Part shown: positions 7,708 to 15,697 of the stretch, in pieces | How positions within the stretch are numbered: the stretch's first letter is position 1 | Layout of the letters: the number at the start of each line of letters is the position of its first letter | Origin: Bifidobacterium breve | GTDB taxonomy: Bacteria > Actinomycetota > Acidimicrobiia > Acidimicrobiales > Ilumatobacteraceae | Direction of reading: 5' to 3' | NCBI GenBank assembly: GCA_945896935.1 | Contig: CAMDER010000006.1 | Coordinates: forward strand, 1-25,840 | DNA length: 25,840 nucleotides | Translations under genes and position numbers: made by a program | Notes under the pieces: model-generated | What the model saw: only the letters and a program-made list of their open reading frames with translations | What the model was told of the DNA's origin: nothing | The model's database searches: none

Positions 7708-8256
7708 ATGATCTTCATCATTCTTGCCGTGGTCGCCCTTTTGGTCGTCTTAGTCATTGTGTTATACAACGGCCTTGTCCGTAGCCGTAACCAGGTTGAT
7801 AATGCTTGGTCACAAGTTGATGTACAACTCAAGCGCCGTTTAGACCTCATCCCGAATCTCGTCGAGACTGTCAAGGGTTACGCCAGTCATGAGAAGTCAA
7901 CGTTCGAAGCCGTCATCAATGCTCGTAACGCGGCCATGGCTGCAGCGCCCAGCCCTGGTGCTCAAGGCCAAGCCGACAATGTGTTGTCCGGAGCGCTACG
8001 ACAATTGTTCGCGCTCTCTGAGGCTTACCCCGATTTAAAGGCCAACCAAAATTTCTTGGCGATGCAAGAAGAACTGACCTCAACAGAAAGTCGTGTTGCT
8101 TACGCTCGTCAGTTTTACAACGATTCTGTTCTCGGGTACCACAACAAACTCGATACGTTCCCAACTGTGCTCGTCGCCAAGATGGGCAACTTCCCTCATC
8201 GTGAATTCTTTGAAGCAGAAGACGACGCTCGAACTGCACCTACAGTCAAGTTTTAA
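7708..8256 (+). CDS. lemA: LemA family membrane protein
   Basis: A 182-residue protein with one N-terminal membrane segment (about 2-21) followed by the LemA four-helix core. The hallmark stretch NAWSQVDVQLKRRLDLIPNL, then VETVKGYASHE, is present, as is the C-terminal RQFYNDSVLGYHNKLDTFP segment. Length is normal for the family. LemA has been described as a membrane-bound helical protein with the N-terminus outside, but its function is poorly defined. The htpX gene follows after five bases; this lemA-htpX pairing recurs in many bacteria and suggests a role with the membrane protease. Confidence 0.95.
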   Translation: MIFIILAVVALLVVLVIVLYNGLVRSRNQVDNAWSQVDVQLKRRLDLIPNLVETVKGYASHEKSTFEAVINARNAAMAAAPSPGAQGQADNVLSGALRQLFALSEAYPDLKANQNFLAMQEELTSTESRVAYARQFYNDSVLGYHNKLDTFPTVLVAKMGNFPHREFFEAEDDARTAPTVKF

Positions 8257-8261
8257 ATTCC

Positions 8262-9167
8262 GTGTATCAACAGATTGCATCTAATAAGCGCCGCAGCGCA
8301 GCACTCGTCTTTGGGTTCGTACTCTTGGTCGGTCTCGTTGGTTTTGTCGTCGGGCAACTCATCGGCGGCGGACCGTTTGCGAGTGTCGTCGCTCTTGTCA
8401 TCGCTGCCGTGATGGCTTTCACGTCATACTGGAAATCAGATTCGATTGCTCTTGCCGTGAGTCGCGCTGTTCCTGCCGACCCAACGACATATCAACGACT
8501 GCACAACCTGGTTGAAGGTCTATGCATTGCTGGTGGTTTACCAAAACCCAAGGTGTACGTCATTAACGATCCCGCACCAAATGCTTTTGCTACGGGCCGC
8601 AACCCTCAACACGCAGCAATAGCTGTGACGACTGGCCTCTTAGAAAAGATGAACCGGGTTGAACTTGAGGGAGTTGTCGCTCACGAGTTATCTCATATTC
8701 GTAACTACGATATTTTGGTGTCAACGATTGCTGTCACCTTGGTTGGCTCGATCGCATTAATGACCGACTTAGCCATTCGCATGATGTGGTGGAACGGCGG
8801 TCGTTCTTCTCGCGACGGCGATCGCAGCAACGGGGGTAACCCTCTCGCCCTCGTCGGTTTTGTGCTGTTGATCTTGGCGCCCATCATCGCCAAAGCGATG
8901 CAGGCCGCGGTCAGTCGTAAACGAGAAACTCTGGCCGACGTCTCGGCATGCCAAATGACCAGGTATCCACCAGGACTCATTTCGGCTTTAGAAAAGTTGC
9001 GTGCCGACACGACAACGACGCACTCAGCATCAATGGCGACGGCACATATGTGGATTGAGCAGCCTCTTTCGGGTGTGCGAGACAATGGTAAATTGAGTTT
9101 TTTCCATCGGATGTTCGACACTCATCCACCACTTGACGAGCGAATTGCGTTATTAAAGGAACTGTGA
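8262..9167 (+). CDS. htpX: HtpX-like M48 family membrane zinc metalloprotease
   Basis: A 301-residue integral-membrane protease. The N-terminal YQQIASNKRRS motif matches the family start, which supports the GTG at 8262. Two hydrophobic segments follow (about 13-33 and 38-56). The zinc site is HELSH (His141, Glu142, His145), with the third ligand probably Glu222 in KRETLADVSA. Two further hydrophobic segments lie at about 150-170 and 195-212, and the C-terminus has the conserved FHRMFDTHPPLDERI. HtpX degrades misfolded membrane proteins under envelope stress. It lies five bases after lemA and overlaps the next gene by four bases. Confidence 0.95.
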   Translation: MYQQIASNKRRSAALVFGFVLLVGLVGFVVGQLIGGGPFASVVALVIAAVMAFTSYWKSDSIALAVSRAVPADPTTYQRLHNLVEGLCIAGGLPKPKVYVINDPAPNAFATGRNPQHAAIAVTTGLLEKMNRVELEGVVAHELSHIRNYDILVSTIAVTLVGSIALMTDLAIRMMWWNGGRSSRDGDRSNGGNPLALVGFVLLILAPIIAKAMQAAVSRKRETLADVSACQMTRYPPGLISALEKLRADTTTTHSASMATAHMWIEQPLSGVRDNGKLSFFHRMFDTHPPLDERIALLKEL

Positions 9168-10279
9168 AAATTTCAACGCGTTCGTTTGCCCTCTCAAATA
9201 TCCTGTCAATCGCCCTGGCCGGAATCTCGTTAGTTGCCTGTGGAGGTGGAGGAGATTCTGCCGAGACAACCGCATCAACTTCTTCTGTAGCCCCGTCCAC
9301 TGTTGCAGCAACCTCAGCTCCGTCGACAATCGCCGATACGACGACAACCACGATTCCCGTGCCGGTCATGCCTTTGACTGGTCTTCCTGTCGTCGACGAA
9401 GCAGTTGCGTTGCGACCAGCGATCGCCGCCAAAATTGATAACCATCCTGCTTCACGTCCGCAAACGGGCTTGAACGAGGCCGACATCGTGTACGAAGAGA
9501 ACGTCGAGAAGTGGACGCGTTTCGCCATTGTTTTACATTCACAGGGATCAGATCCAGTTGGGCCGATTCGTTCGGGTCGTACCCAAGACATCAATTTGCT
9601 GACATCGCTGAACCGCCCACTGCTCGTTTGGAGCGGCGGCAATCCGACAGTGACTGGCCTCATCACGAAGTCCCCACTCATCAATATGAGCGCGTCCGCG
9701 GCAAGCAAAGGTGGGGGATTCTTCCGTTCGACTGACAAGAAGGCCCCACATAATCTGTTCACAAAGACGACGAACATTTGGGCTCTTGACGCCGGCCGAG
9801 GCGGAACACCACCTCCACAATTCTCGTATCGCACCGATGGTTCAACAGCGACTGGTACGGCTACTGCTGGCTTGAAACTCACCATGGACGGCAAAATGCG
9901 CGCCGCCTGGGAATGGGATGCTGCTTCTGGCAAGTTCGTTCGTTTTCACGACGCCAAACCCCATGTTGACAGCAACGAGGTGCAAGTCAACGTTGACAAC
10001 GTCGTGGTGATTGTGTGCGAATACAAGTTCAGTCAAGCTGACAAAAATAGTCCTGAGGCCCAGACAGTCGGCACCGGCGTTGCTTGGTTGTTCACCCAAG
10101 GCGTGTGGACTGCAGGAACTTGGAGTCGTCCCGACAATCTCTCGCCTTGGACGTTGACTGATACTTCGGGCCAACCAATGTTGTTGACCCCCGGTCGCAC
10201 TTGGGTTGAACTCGCTCGCGACAAGCAGGCCGTCGTTGTGGCTGCTGGCGCGTCAGTCGCCGATACACCCTGGCCATAA
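9164..10279 (+). CDS. DUF3048 domain-containing lipoprotein (YerB-like)
   Basis: A 371-residue secreted lipoprotein. The signal peptide ends in the lipobox SLVAC with Cys26 lipidated, followed by a Ser/Thr/Ala-rich linker to about residue 65. The N-terminal DUF3048 domain has PLTGLP, RPAIAAKIDNHPASRPQ and GPIRSGRTQDI, all family hallmarks; the C-terminal DUF3048 domain covers about 225-365 and ends with GRTWVEL. The function of DUF3048 proteins is not established; Bacillus YerB is one example. The GTG start overlaps the htpX stop by four bases, and AAAGGA (9155-9160) lies three bases upstream, so it is coupled to htpX. A 318-residue frame on the opposite strand overlapping this gene is not credible. 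Confidence 0.9.
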   Translation: MKISTRSFALSNILSIALAGISLVACGGGGDSAETTASTSSVAPSTVAATSAPSTIADTTTTTIPVPVMPLTGLPVVDEAVALRPAIAAKIDNHPASRPQTGLNEADIVYEENVEKWTRFAIVLHSQGSDPVGPIRSGRTQDINLLTSLNRPLLVWSGGNPTVTGLITKSPLINMSASAASKGGGFFRSTDKKAPHNLFTKTTNIWALDAGRGGTPPPQFSYRTDGSTATGTATAGLKLTMDGKMRAAWEWDAASGKFVRFHDAKPHVDSNEVQVNVDNVVVIVCEYKFSQADKNSPEAQTVGTGVAWLFTQGVWTAGTWSRPDNLSPWTLTDTSGQPMLLTPGRTWVELARDKQAVVVAAGASVADTPWP

Positions 10280-10321
10280 TCAGTACTGACTTCTCGTCGG
10301 CAAGTGACCAATATCAAGTGG

Positions 10322-10337
10322 GCAGAATACATTCTGC
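10322..10337 (+). promoter_or_regulatory. Perfect inverted repeat upstream of the pdxS promoter (operator or weak hairpin)
   Basis: GCAGAATACATTCTGC has two 7-base arms (GCAGAAT/ATTCTGC) separated by AC. It lies 35 bases before the candidate pdxS -10 and 42 bases after the DUF3048 gene. There is no T-run after it, so a terminator is unlikely; position and symmetry fit a binding site for a dimeric regulator. Confidence 0.35.
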
Positions 10338-10372
10338 GTTTGCACAAGGTCTCACCTGGCTCAGTTCACGGT

Positions 10373-10378
10373 TAGCCT
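10373..10378 (+). promoter_or_regulatory. Candidate -10 box for pdxS
   Basis: TAGCCT ends six bases before the ATG at 10385, with no Shine-Dalgarno sequence in between, as expected for a leaderless transcript. The following GAGTAC also occurs at the same place before hisS. Confidence 0.45.
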
Positions 10379-10384
10379 GAGTAC

Positions 10385-11278
10385 ATGTCCTCCTCCAATA
10401 ATGCACAAGTTGGCTCTTTCCCTGTCAAGCGTGGACTCGCCGAGATGTTAAAGGGCGGAGTCATCATGGATGTTGTGACGCCCGGGCAGGCAAAGATTGC
10501 CGAAGATGCTGGTGCTTGTGCGGTGATGGCCCTTGAACGAGTGCCCGCAGACATTCGGCGTGACGGTGGCGTTGCCCGTATGAGCGATCCCGACATGATC
10601 GAAGGCATTAAGGCTGCCGTCACGATTCCGGTCATGGCCAAAGCTCGTATTGGCCACTTTGTTGAAGCACAAATTTTGCAAGCACTTGGCGTTGACTTCA
10701 TCGATGAGAGCGAAGTGCTCACGCCAGCCGACGAAGCACACCACATTGATAAGTACAAATTTACGACTCCGTTCGTTTGTGGCGCAACCAACTTGGGTGA
10801 AGCACTTCGTCGTATCAGCGAAGGTGCGGCACTGATTCGTTCCAAGGGTGAAGCTGGAACCGGAAACATTGTCGAAGCTGTTCGACACCTACGTTCAATC
10901 CTTGGTGACATCAAGAAGATTGGTTCTGCCGATTCGGCCGAACTTTTTGAATGGGCCAAGCGTCTCCAGGCGCCGTTGTCGCTGGTGCAAGAAATTGCCG
11001 AAACTGGCAAACTTCCCGTGCCGCTTTTCTGCGCTGGTGGTTTAGCAACGCCGGCCGATGCTGCCTTGGCGATGCAACTTGGCGCAGAGTGTGTTTTCGT
11101 CGGCTCGGGTATTTTCAAGAGCGACAACCCCGGCCCTCGCGCCAAAGCCATTGTTGAAGCGACAACGCACTACATGGACGCCAAGATATTGGCCAAGGTC
11201 AGTGCCGGCCTCGGTGCCCCCATGACGGGTATCGGTATGGACGAAATTAATCAGCGTTACGCTGATCGCGGCTGGTAA
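10385..11278 (+). CDS. pdxS: Pyridoxal 5'-phosphate synthase lyase subunit PdxS
   Basis: A 297-residue beta/alpha barrel that condenses ribose 5-phosphate, glyceraldehyde 3-phosphate and ammonia into pyridoxal 5'-phosphate. Family hallmarks are MDVVTPGQAKIAEDAGACAV, MALERVPADIRRDGGVARM, PVMAKARIGHFVEAQIL and RSKGEAGTGN. Lys86 and Lys154 correspond to the two catalytic lysines (81 and 149 in Bacillus). The ammonia comes from PdxT, encoded 27 bases downstream. Length and both termini are normal. PdxS forms a double-hexameric ring in the cytosol decorated by PdxT. Confidence 0.98.
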   Translation: MSSSNNAQVGSFPVKRGLAEMLKGGVIMDVVTPGQAKIAEDAGACAVMALERVPADIRRDGGVARMSDPDMIEGIKAAVTIPVMAKARIGHFVEAQILQALGVDFIDESEVLTPADEAHHIDKYKFTTPFVCGATNLGEALRRISEGAALIRSKGEAGTGNIVEAVRHLRSILGDIKKIGSADSAELFEWAKRLQAPLSLVQEIAETGKLPVPLFCAGGLATPADAALAMQLGAECVFVGSGIFKSDNPGPRAKAIVEATTHYMDAKILAKVSAGLGAPMTGIGMDEINQRYADRGW

Positions 11279-11305
11279 ACGGTTCTGTCGCAATGAGGCC
11301 CCCAG

Positions 11306-11911
11306 GTGAACCCTCGCGTGTTAGTCGGTGTACTGGCGCTCCAAGGAGCCTTTGACGCACACGTCCAACGACTCACAGATCTTGGTCTTGAGTCGCGACT
11401 GGTGAAAAATACGTCTGACCTCGTTGATCTCGACGGAATTATTTTGCCGGGCGGAGAAAGTACGACCATGAGCAATCTGTTGGTCGCATCGGACCTCGGA
11501 GTTGAACTCTCGAAGCGCCTTCACGATGGTTTACCCGTATTCGGAACCTGTGCCGGAATGATCATGATGGCACGAACTATTCACGATGGTCGACCTGATC
11601 AGATTTCATTAGACGTCATGGATATTCAGGTGCGACGTAATGGTTATGGGCGCCAAAACGATTCTTTTGAACAAGACATCACCATTACTTCGCTTGACTC
11701 TCCATTTCATGCTCTTTTCATCCGCGCTCCAGTGATCGAATCAATCGGTAACGATGTTGAGGTTCTCGCATCAATTGACGAACGCCCCGTGCTTGTTCGT
11801 CAGGCCTATGCTCTCGCCAGTTCTTTCCACCCCGAACTCGTGACAGACTTACGGGTGCACGAGATTTTTCTGTCCATCATCCACGAGTCATTGACAACGA
11901 GTAAGAGGTAG
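11306..11911 (+). CDS. pdxT: Pyridoxal 5'-phosphate synthase glutaminase subunit PdxT
   Basis: A 201-residue class I glutamine amidotransferase that hydrolyses glutamine and channels ammonia to PdxS. It has GVLALQGAFDAH near the N-terminus, the oxyanion motif LPGGESTTM, nucleophile Cys82 in GTCAGMI, RNGYGRQNDSFE, and the His175/Glu177 pair in SSFHPEL. The GTG start is supported by GAGG (11295-11298) seven bases upstream and by the family N-terminus. An ATG at 11293 is out of frame. yebC follows after two bases. Confidence 0.97.
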   Translation: MNPRVLVGVLALQGAFDAHVQRLTDLGLESRLVKNTSDLVDLDGIILPGGESTTMSNLLVASDLGVELSKRLHDGLPVFGTCAGMIMMARTIHDGRPDQISLDVMDIQVRRNGYGRQNDSFEQDITITSLDSPFHALFIRAPVIESIGNDVEVLASIDERPVLVRQAYALASSFHPELVTDLRVHEIFLSIIHESLTTSKR

Positions 11912-11913
11912 CC

Positions 11914-12660
11914 ATGTCCGGACATTCCAAATGGGCGACAATCAAACACAAAAAGGGCGCAGCCGACAAGGCTCGCGGAAAATTGTTCGCCAAAATTGCT
12001 CGCCAAATTGAAGTAGCAGCTCGTGAAGGCGGGGGAGACATCAACTCCAACGCCACGTTGCGAACAGTTATTCAAAAGGCCAAAGCGGGCCAGATGACCA
12101 ACGACGCGATTGATCGCGCCGTCAAGCGCGGTTCTGGTGAAGCCCAAGGTGAAAACTACGAGTCGATTACTTATGAGGGTTACGCCCCAGGCGGTGTCGC
12201 GATGTTGGTTGACACTTTGACGAACAATCGCAACCGTACTGGAGCAGATGTACGAAATATCTTTTCAAAGTTGGGCGGTGCCATGGCTGAGCCAGGCGCA
12301 GTCGGTTGGCAGTTCAGTCGCCGCGGAGTCATTTATGTTGGCGGAACCAGCAGCGAAGACGACATCATGTTGCTCGCTCTCGACGCAGGGGCCGAAGACA
12401 TCAGTCGTGATGGTTCGTCGTGGAAGATTTTGAGTGAACCCAATGCGGTGTACGACGTCAAAACTGCTCTTGAAGCCGCCGGTATCGAAGTCTTGTCAGC
12501 CGAGTCAACTATGGTGTCATCGACAATCATTGACGTCACCGATGCTGAAACAGCGGCGAAAATCATGAAGGTCATGGATGCACTCGAAGACAATGACGAC
12601 GTTCAAGACGTGTATGCAAATTTTGATATCAGCGACGAAATCATGGAGGCACTCGAATGA
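11914..12660 (+). CDS. yebC: YebC/PmpR-type transcription/translation factor (TACO1 family)
   Basis: A 248-residue protein with the near-invariant N-terminus SGHSKWATIKHKKGAADKAR and the conserved EGYAPGG and NRNRT segments. Length is typical. Members were annotated as DNA-binding regulators; more recent work assigns YebC proteins to translation of proline-rich stretches. An AAGAGG five bases before ATG11914 is a plausible ribosome-binding site. In many actinobacteria yebC sits between pdxT and ruvC, as here, apart from two intervening genes. The last codon overlaps the next ATG (ATGA). Confidence 0.97.
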   Translation: MSGHSKWATIKHKKGAADKARGKLFAKIARQIEVAAREGGGDINSNATLRTVIQKAKAGQMTNDAIDRAVKRGSGEAQGENYESITYEGYAPGGVAMLVDTLTNNRNRTGADVRNIFSKLGGAMAEPGAVGWQFSRRGVIYVGGTSSEDDIMLLALDAGAEDISRDGSSWKILSEPNAVYDVKTALEAAGIEVLSAESTMVSSTIIDVTDAETAAKIMKVMDALEDNDDVQDVYANFDISDEIMEALE

Positions 12661-13106
12661 GTATTTCAGTAGGCGATCAGGCACCAAACTTTTCACTTCC
12701 GGGTACGGCTAACAAGTCGTATGCGTTGAACGATTACTCTGGTAAGCCAGTTGTACTCGTGTTCTACCCGGGTGACGACACGCCGGTGTGCACCAAACAA
12801 CTCAACACCTATAACAACGAGCTTTCAGAGTTTGAACAACTTGACGCCCAAGTTCTGGCGATTTCGGCGCAAGACGTCTCAAGTCACGAAGATTTCTCGG
12901 GCAAGCATGGTTTCAAATTTCCTTTGCTGGCCGATGTCAATAAGGAAGTGGCAGCGTTATACGGGACTCTTGGACCACTTGGTTTCCCGCGTCGCAGTGT
13001 TTTCGTGGTCGACCGTCAAGGCAAGATCGTGTACGCACATCGCGCGCTAGCCGGCCTGACCTTCCGTTCGGTTGACGACATCACCGCCGCCATCAAAAAG
13101 TGCTGA
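12657..13106 (+). CDS. bcp: Bcp/PrxQ-like peroxiredoxin
   Basis: A 149-residue thioredoxin-fold peroxidase of the AhpC/TSA superfamily that reduces peroxides in the cytosol. The active site is VLVFYPGDDTPVCTKQL, with peroxidatic Cys45. Classical Bcp enzymes often carry a resolving cysteine five residues later, but here that position is Asn50. The only other cysteine is the last residue (Cys149). The enzyme may therefore be a 1-Cys type or use its C-terminal cysteine for resolution. The ATG overlaps the yebC stop by four bases. Fourteen bases separate it from the convergent gene, with no terminator seen. Confidence 0.93.
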   Translation: MSISVGDQAPNFSLPGTANKSYALNDYSGKPVVLVFYPGDDTPVCTKQLNTYNNELSEFEQLDAQVLAISAQDVSSHEDFSGKHGFKFPLLADVNKEVAALYGTLGPLGFPRRSVFVVDRQGKIVYAHRALAGLTFRSVDDITAAIKKC

Positions 13107-13120
13107 ATACCGTTACTGAT

Positions 13121-15082
13121 TTAGCCGTCAATCTGCGTACCGATACAGGGACCGTCTCCACAGACGTTCAGCAATTGCCCACCCAGTAGATAGCCCAGAG
13201 CCTGCACCAGCACAAGCGGCTCGTCGCTACCTGCCCCATGTGGATCTAGACCAAACTCTGGTTCGGTGGGTATAGCCGCGCCAATCGGTGGGGCAGGAGT
13301 TCCGTAGTCCCAAATGACCAACGCTGATCCGTCAAAGGGATACCCATCAATCGGGTCAATCCCCCAAAAGGGAGTCCTCGACAAACTGCGACCTTCTTTA
13401 AGCGCAGGTGTCGCTATTTTGGCTTGAATGGTGCGAGCGAAAACTTCTGTCGCGACATTGGCCACTTGGTGATCACCGAATGCTTGAACCAATAGAACAT
13501 CCTTGGATTCAAGTCCGGGGTAAGGGTCCGCCGTGAGATGTTGAGCGTAGCCACCATTTTCACCGCGGTCCCACAAAAGTTGCACCAATGCGAGTGTCAA
13601 CAATTGATCTTCTTTCTTCGTATACGCCTGGTCAAAGATCACTTGGAACTCTGGCCAATCGCTCGACCGCGGCAGAAGAAGTGAATAGTTCATGCCGGGA
13701 ACACCCAAGACGGCGCGACTCCATTCAGATGTAATCGCTGTCGCTGCGCCACCCAATATTCCGCCTTGACTGTTTCCGACAAAAACAGTTGCGTCAGCTT
13801 TCAAGATGGATGAACCATCATCATTTTGGAACGCTGAATGCGACACAAACCCGAGTGGACTGTTCGTCAGGCGCCCCAGCATCTGAAACGCGATCATTCC
13901 TTGCAACATTCGATCGGCTTGTTCGTTAAAACGACTCATGTCACTCAAAATGCCCGCCAGATTGCCTAAGTCTTCGGTGGCCATTCCTAACCAATCCACG
14001 GCACATGCGCCAATCATTCCTTGACCAGCAAATGCTCCAAAGAAATCAACTTGACTGCGCGACCCCAATAACCCATGTCCGTACAACAACGCTGGAACCG
14101 GACTCGAGACTTCATTGGGGATCACACAACGAAACGCCGCGTCATACGTCGGATGTTCTGGATTAAGTGCCGGGTTCCCTGCCGAATCAAAGAGAAGTTT
14201 TCCACCGGGCGATCCATCATTATCAAGAAAGTTCGGAATCTCTAAGGTGCCATCAATTGTTTGAACGTCTCCCGGCGTCACGGTGTCAACTGTGAATTTT
14301 GGGGCTCCATCACCGATCTGTTCATACGCCACTGAACGCTCATAAAGCAAACGACTTGACAACGATTCTGCACTTGCAACTGTGAAACTCCATTGTTGCT
14401 TGTTCGCATCTATATCAACTGGTTGACCTTGGCTAGTGACAAGTGCACCAATCGTTACCTGATATGTGTGACCTTCGGTCAGTGCCACGGCTGGACGAAG
14501 AGTGACCAATCCCGAAGGTTCATCTAACTCGCCCCAGAAAGGCCAATCAGTCTCCGAATCAATATCGCGCAATGAGATCGGATTTGAATTAGATAATGAA
14601 TCCTCGATGGCAGTTGAGTTCGGAACGCCACTTTTTGCCAAGTCCACATCAGGAGCAGCAAAAACAATGACTGAGTTTGGCGAGAATCCATCACCACGAT
14701 TTTGATCAGTAACATCAAGTGCTACTCCATCCACGTTGACCGGAGTCGCGTCACTTGGAATTGCCAAACGTCGACCTGTCAGCGTGTTGACATCTGCGAC
14801 AGTTAAACGGTTATCGGGCCAAGGCAACAGGCACGTCAGGACGCCGGGTTGATCGCACGTCGGTTGAACCGAGTCTGTGCCATCGGACGGGCTCCCAGGT
14901 GCCGAGCCATCAACAGTGGATCCAGGGGAACTGTCTGTCGTCAAGGCACTGGATCCGGGGTCTGAGGTTCCTGAACAGGCCGCCAAGGACGCAACGAGTC
15001 CCATCACGACAACTGACCGAGCCAGCACTTGACCGAAATTTCGTTCTCTACGCATGACCAAGAATGCCATGTTCCACGACAT
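13121..15082 (-). CDS. Large secreted lipoprotein with alpha/beta-hydrolase-like catalytic region
   Basis: A 653-residue protein with a lipoprotein signal peptide ending in SLAAC (lipidated Cys36), then a Ser/Asp/Gly/Pro-rich linker to about 72. An Ig-like or beta-rich region follows (about 75-240, with LLPWPDNRLTVAD and LRPAVALTEGHTYQVTIG). The C-terminal half looks like an alpha/beta hydrolase: PALLYGHGLLGS supplies an HG oxyanion-type turn, and FVGNSQGG holds the nucleophile elbow with Ser438. His538 (FGDHQV) or His614 could complete the triad. The function is presumably ester or peptide hydrolysis at the cell surface; the substrate is unknown. Start choice is uncertain: Met10 (codon at 15055) gives a more usual signal peptide. 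It is the only minus-strand gene after 6.4 kb, lying between bcp and ruvC. Confidence 0.8.
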   Translation of the reverse strand: MSWNMAFLVMRRERNFGQVLARSVVVMGLVASLAACSGTSDPGSSALTTDSSPGSTVDGSAPGSPSDGTDSVQPTCDQPGVLTCLLPWPDNRLTVADVNTLTGRRLAIPSDATPVNVDGVALDVTDQNRGDGFSPNSVIVFAAPDVDLAKSGVPNSTAIEDSLSNSNPISLRDIDSETDWPFWGELDEPSGLVTLRPAVALTEGHTYQVTIGALVTSQGQPVDIDANKQQWSFTVASAESLSSRLLYERSVAYEQIGDGAPKFTVDTVTPGDVQTIDGTLEIPNFLDNDGSPGGKLLFDSAGNPALNPEHPTYDAAFRCVIPNEVSSPVPALLYGHGLLGSRSQVDFFGAFAGQGMIGACAVDWLGMATEDLGNLAGILSDMSRFNEQADRMLQGMIAFQMLGRLTNSPLGFVSHSAFQNDDGSSILKADATVFVGNSQGGILGGAATAITSEWSRAVLGVPGMNYSLLLPRSSDWPEFQVIFDQAYTKKEDQLLTLALVQLLWDRGENGGYAQHLTADPYPGLESKDVLLVQAFGDHQVANVATEVFARTIQAKIATPALKEGRSLSRTPFWGIDPIDGYPFDGSALVIWDYGTPAPPIGAAIPTEPEFGLDPHGAGSDEPLVLVQALGYLLGGQLLNVCGDGPCIGTQIDG

Positions 15083-15098
15083 GAAGCGATCAATCCGT

Positions 15099-15104
15099 TA
15101 TGAT
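15099..15104 (+). promoter_or_regulatory. Candidate -10 box for ruvC
   Basis: TATGAT, close to the consensus, ends seven bases before ATG15112. It contains the upstream in-frame ATG15100, so a transcript from this promoter could not use that start. No clear -35 is visible. Confidence 0.5.
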
Positions 15105-15111
15105 CGTACGC

Positions 15112-15696
15112 ATGTTCGTATCAGGAGAACCCGAGCCAACGAAGACGAACGTGCACCGAGTACTCGGAATTGACCCTGGCCTCACCCGTTGTGGCTATGC
15201 CGTCGTCGACGCCCATGGTCCGCAATCGGTCAGTGCGGTCTCTCTTGGGGTCTTGCGCACACCGCCCACCATGGCTCTTCCTGAACGTCTCGCCAGTCTG
15301 CATCGCGATATCAGTGACCTTTTGCGCGAATTTGAACCCCAGACCGTGGTGGTTGAACAGTTGTTCTTTCAGGTCAACGTACGAACAGCCATGAGCGTCG
15401 GTCAAGCCAGCGGACTCGCTTTGGCCCTGGCATCAGCAGCCGGTTGCACGGTTGTTCAGTACACCCCGAATCAGGTCAAAGAAACAGTGACTGGCTGGGG
15501 CGGCGCCGACAAGTTACAGGTGCAGCGAATGGTGCAGGTTCGACTCGGTCTGAACTCGTTGCCGCAACCAGCTGACGCCGCCGATGCGGCAGCTTTGGCA
15601 CTGTGTCATCTTGCCGTGGCCCCCATGCATCAAAAACTTATTGCCGCTGGGGCCGAATCAATTCATGGTCGAGCTCGAAGCCGAAAGTCCGCCTGA
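15112..15696 (+). CDS. ruvC: Crossover junction endodeoxyribonuclease RuvC
   Basis: A 194-residue Holliday-junction resolvase that nicks symmetrically at junctions held by RuvAB. The RNase H-like core shows VLGIDPGLTRCGYAVV with Asp21, VVVEQLFF with Glu82, and QPADAADAAALA with Asp155 and Asp158, the four metal-binding acids of the family. ATG15112 is preferred because a TATGAT promoter ends seven bases upstream. ATG15100 lies inside that hexamer, and GTG15151, next to the conserved core, is the remaining alternative. The first 14 residues are not conserved in the family. ruvA begins one base after the stop. Confidence 0.95.
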   Translation: MFVSGEPEPTKTNVHRVLGIDPGLTRCGYAVVDAHGPQSVSAVSLGVLRTPPTMALPERLASLHRDISDLLREFEPQTVVVEQLFFQVNVRTAMSVGQASGLALALASAAGCTVVQYTPNQVKETVTGWGGADKLQVQRMVQVRLGLNSLPQPADAADAAALALCHLAVAPMHQKLIAAGAESIHGRARSRKSA

Positions 15697-15697
15697 C

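Noticed and set aside
8977..9933. A 318-residue open frame on the minus strand across the htpX/DUF3048 junction
   Set aside because: It lies opposite two genes with clear family motifs, shows no recognisable domain, and has the Ser/Val/Arg-rich composition expected from the antisense of coding DNA.
10372..11151. A 259-residue minus-strand frame opposite pdxS
   Set aside because: It is entirely antisense to the highly conserved pdxS and has no recognisable motif.
15584..15697. A 38-residue N-terminal extension of RuvA
   Set aside because: The conserved RuvA start MIGSLRG lies at 15698, one base after ruvC. The extension only reads ruvC in another frame.
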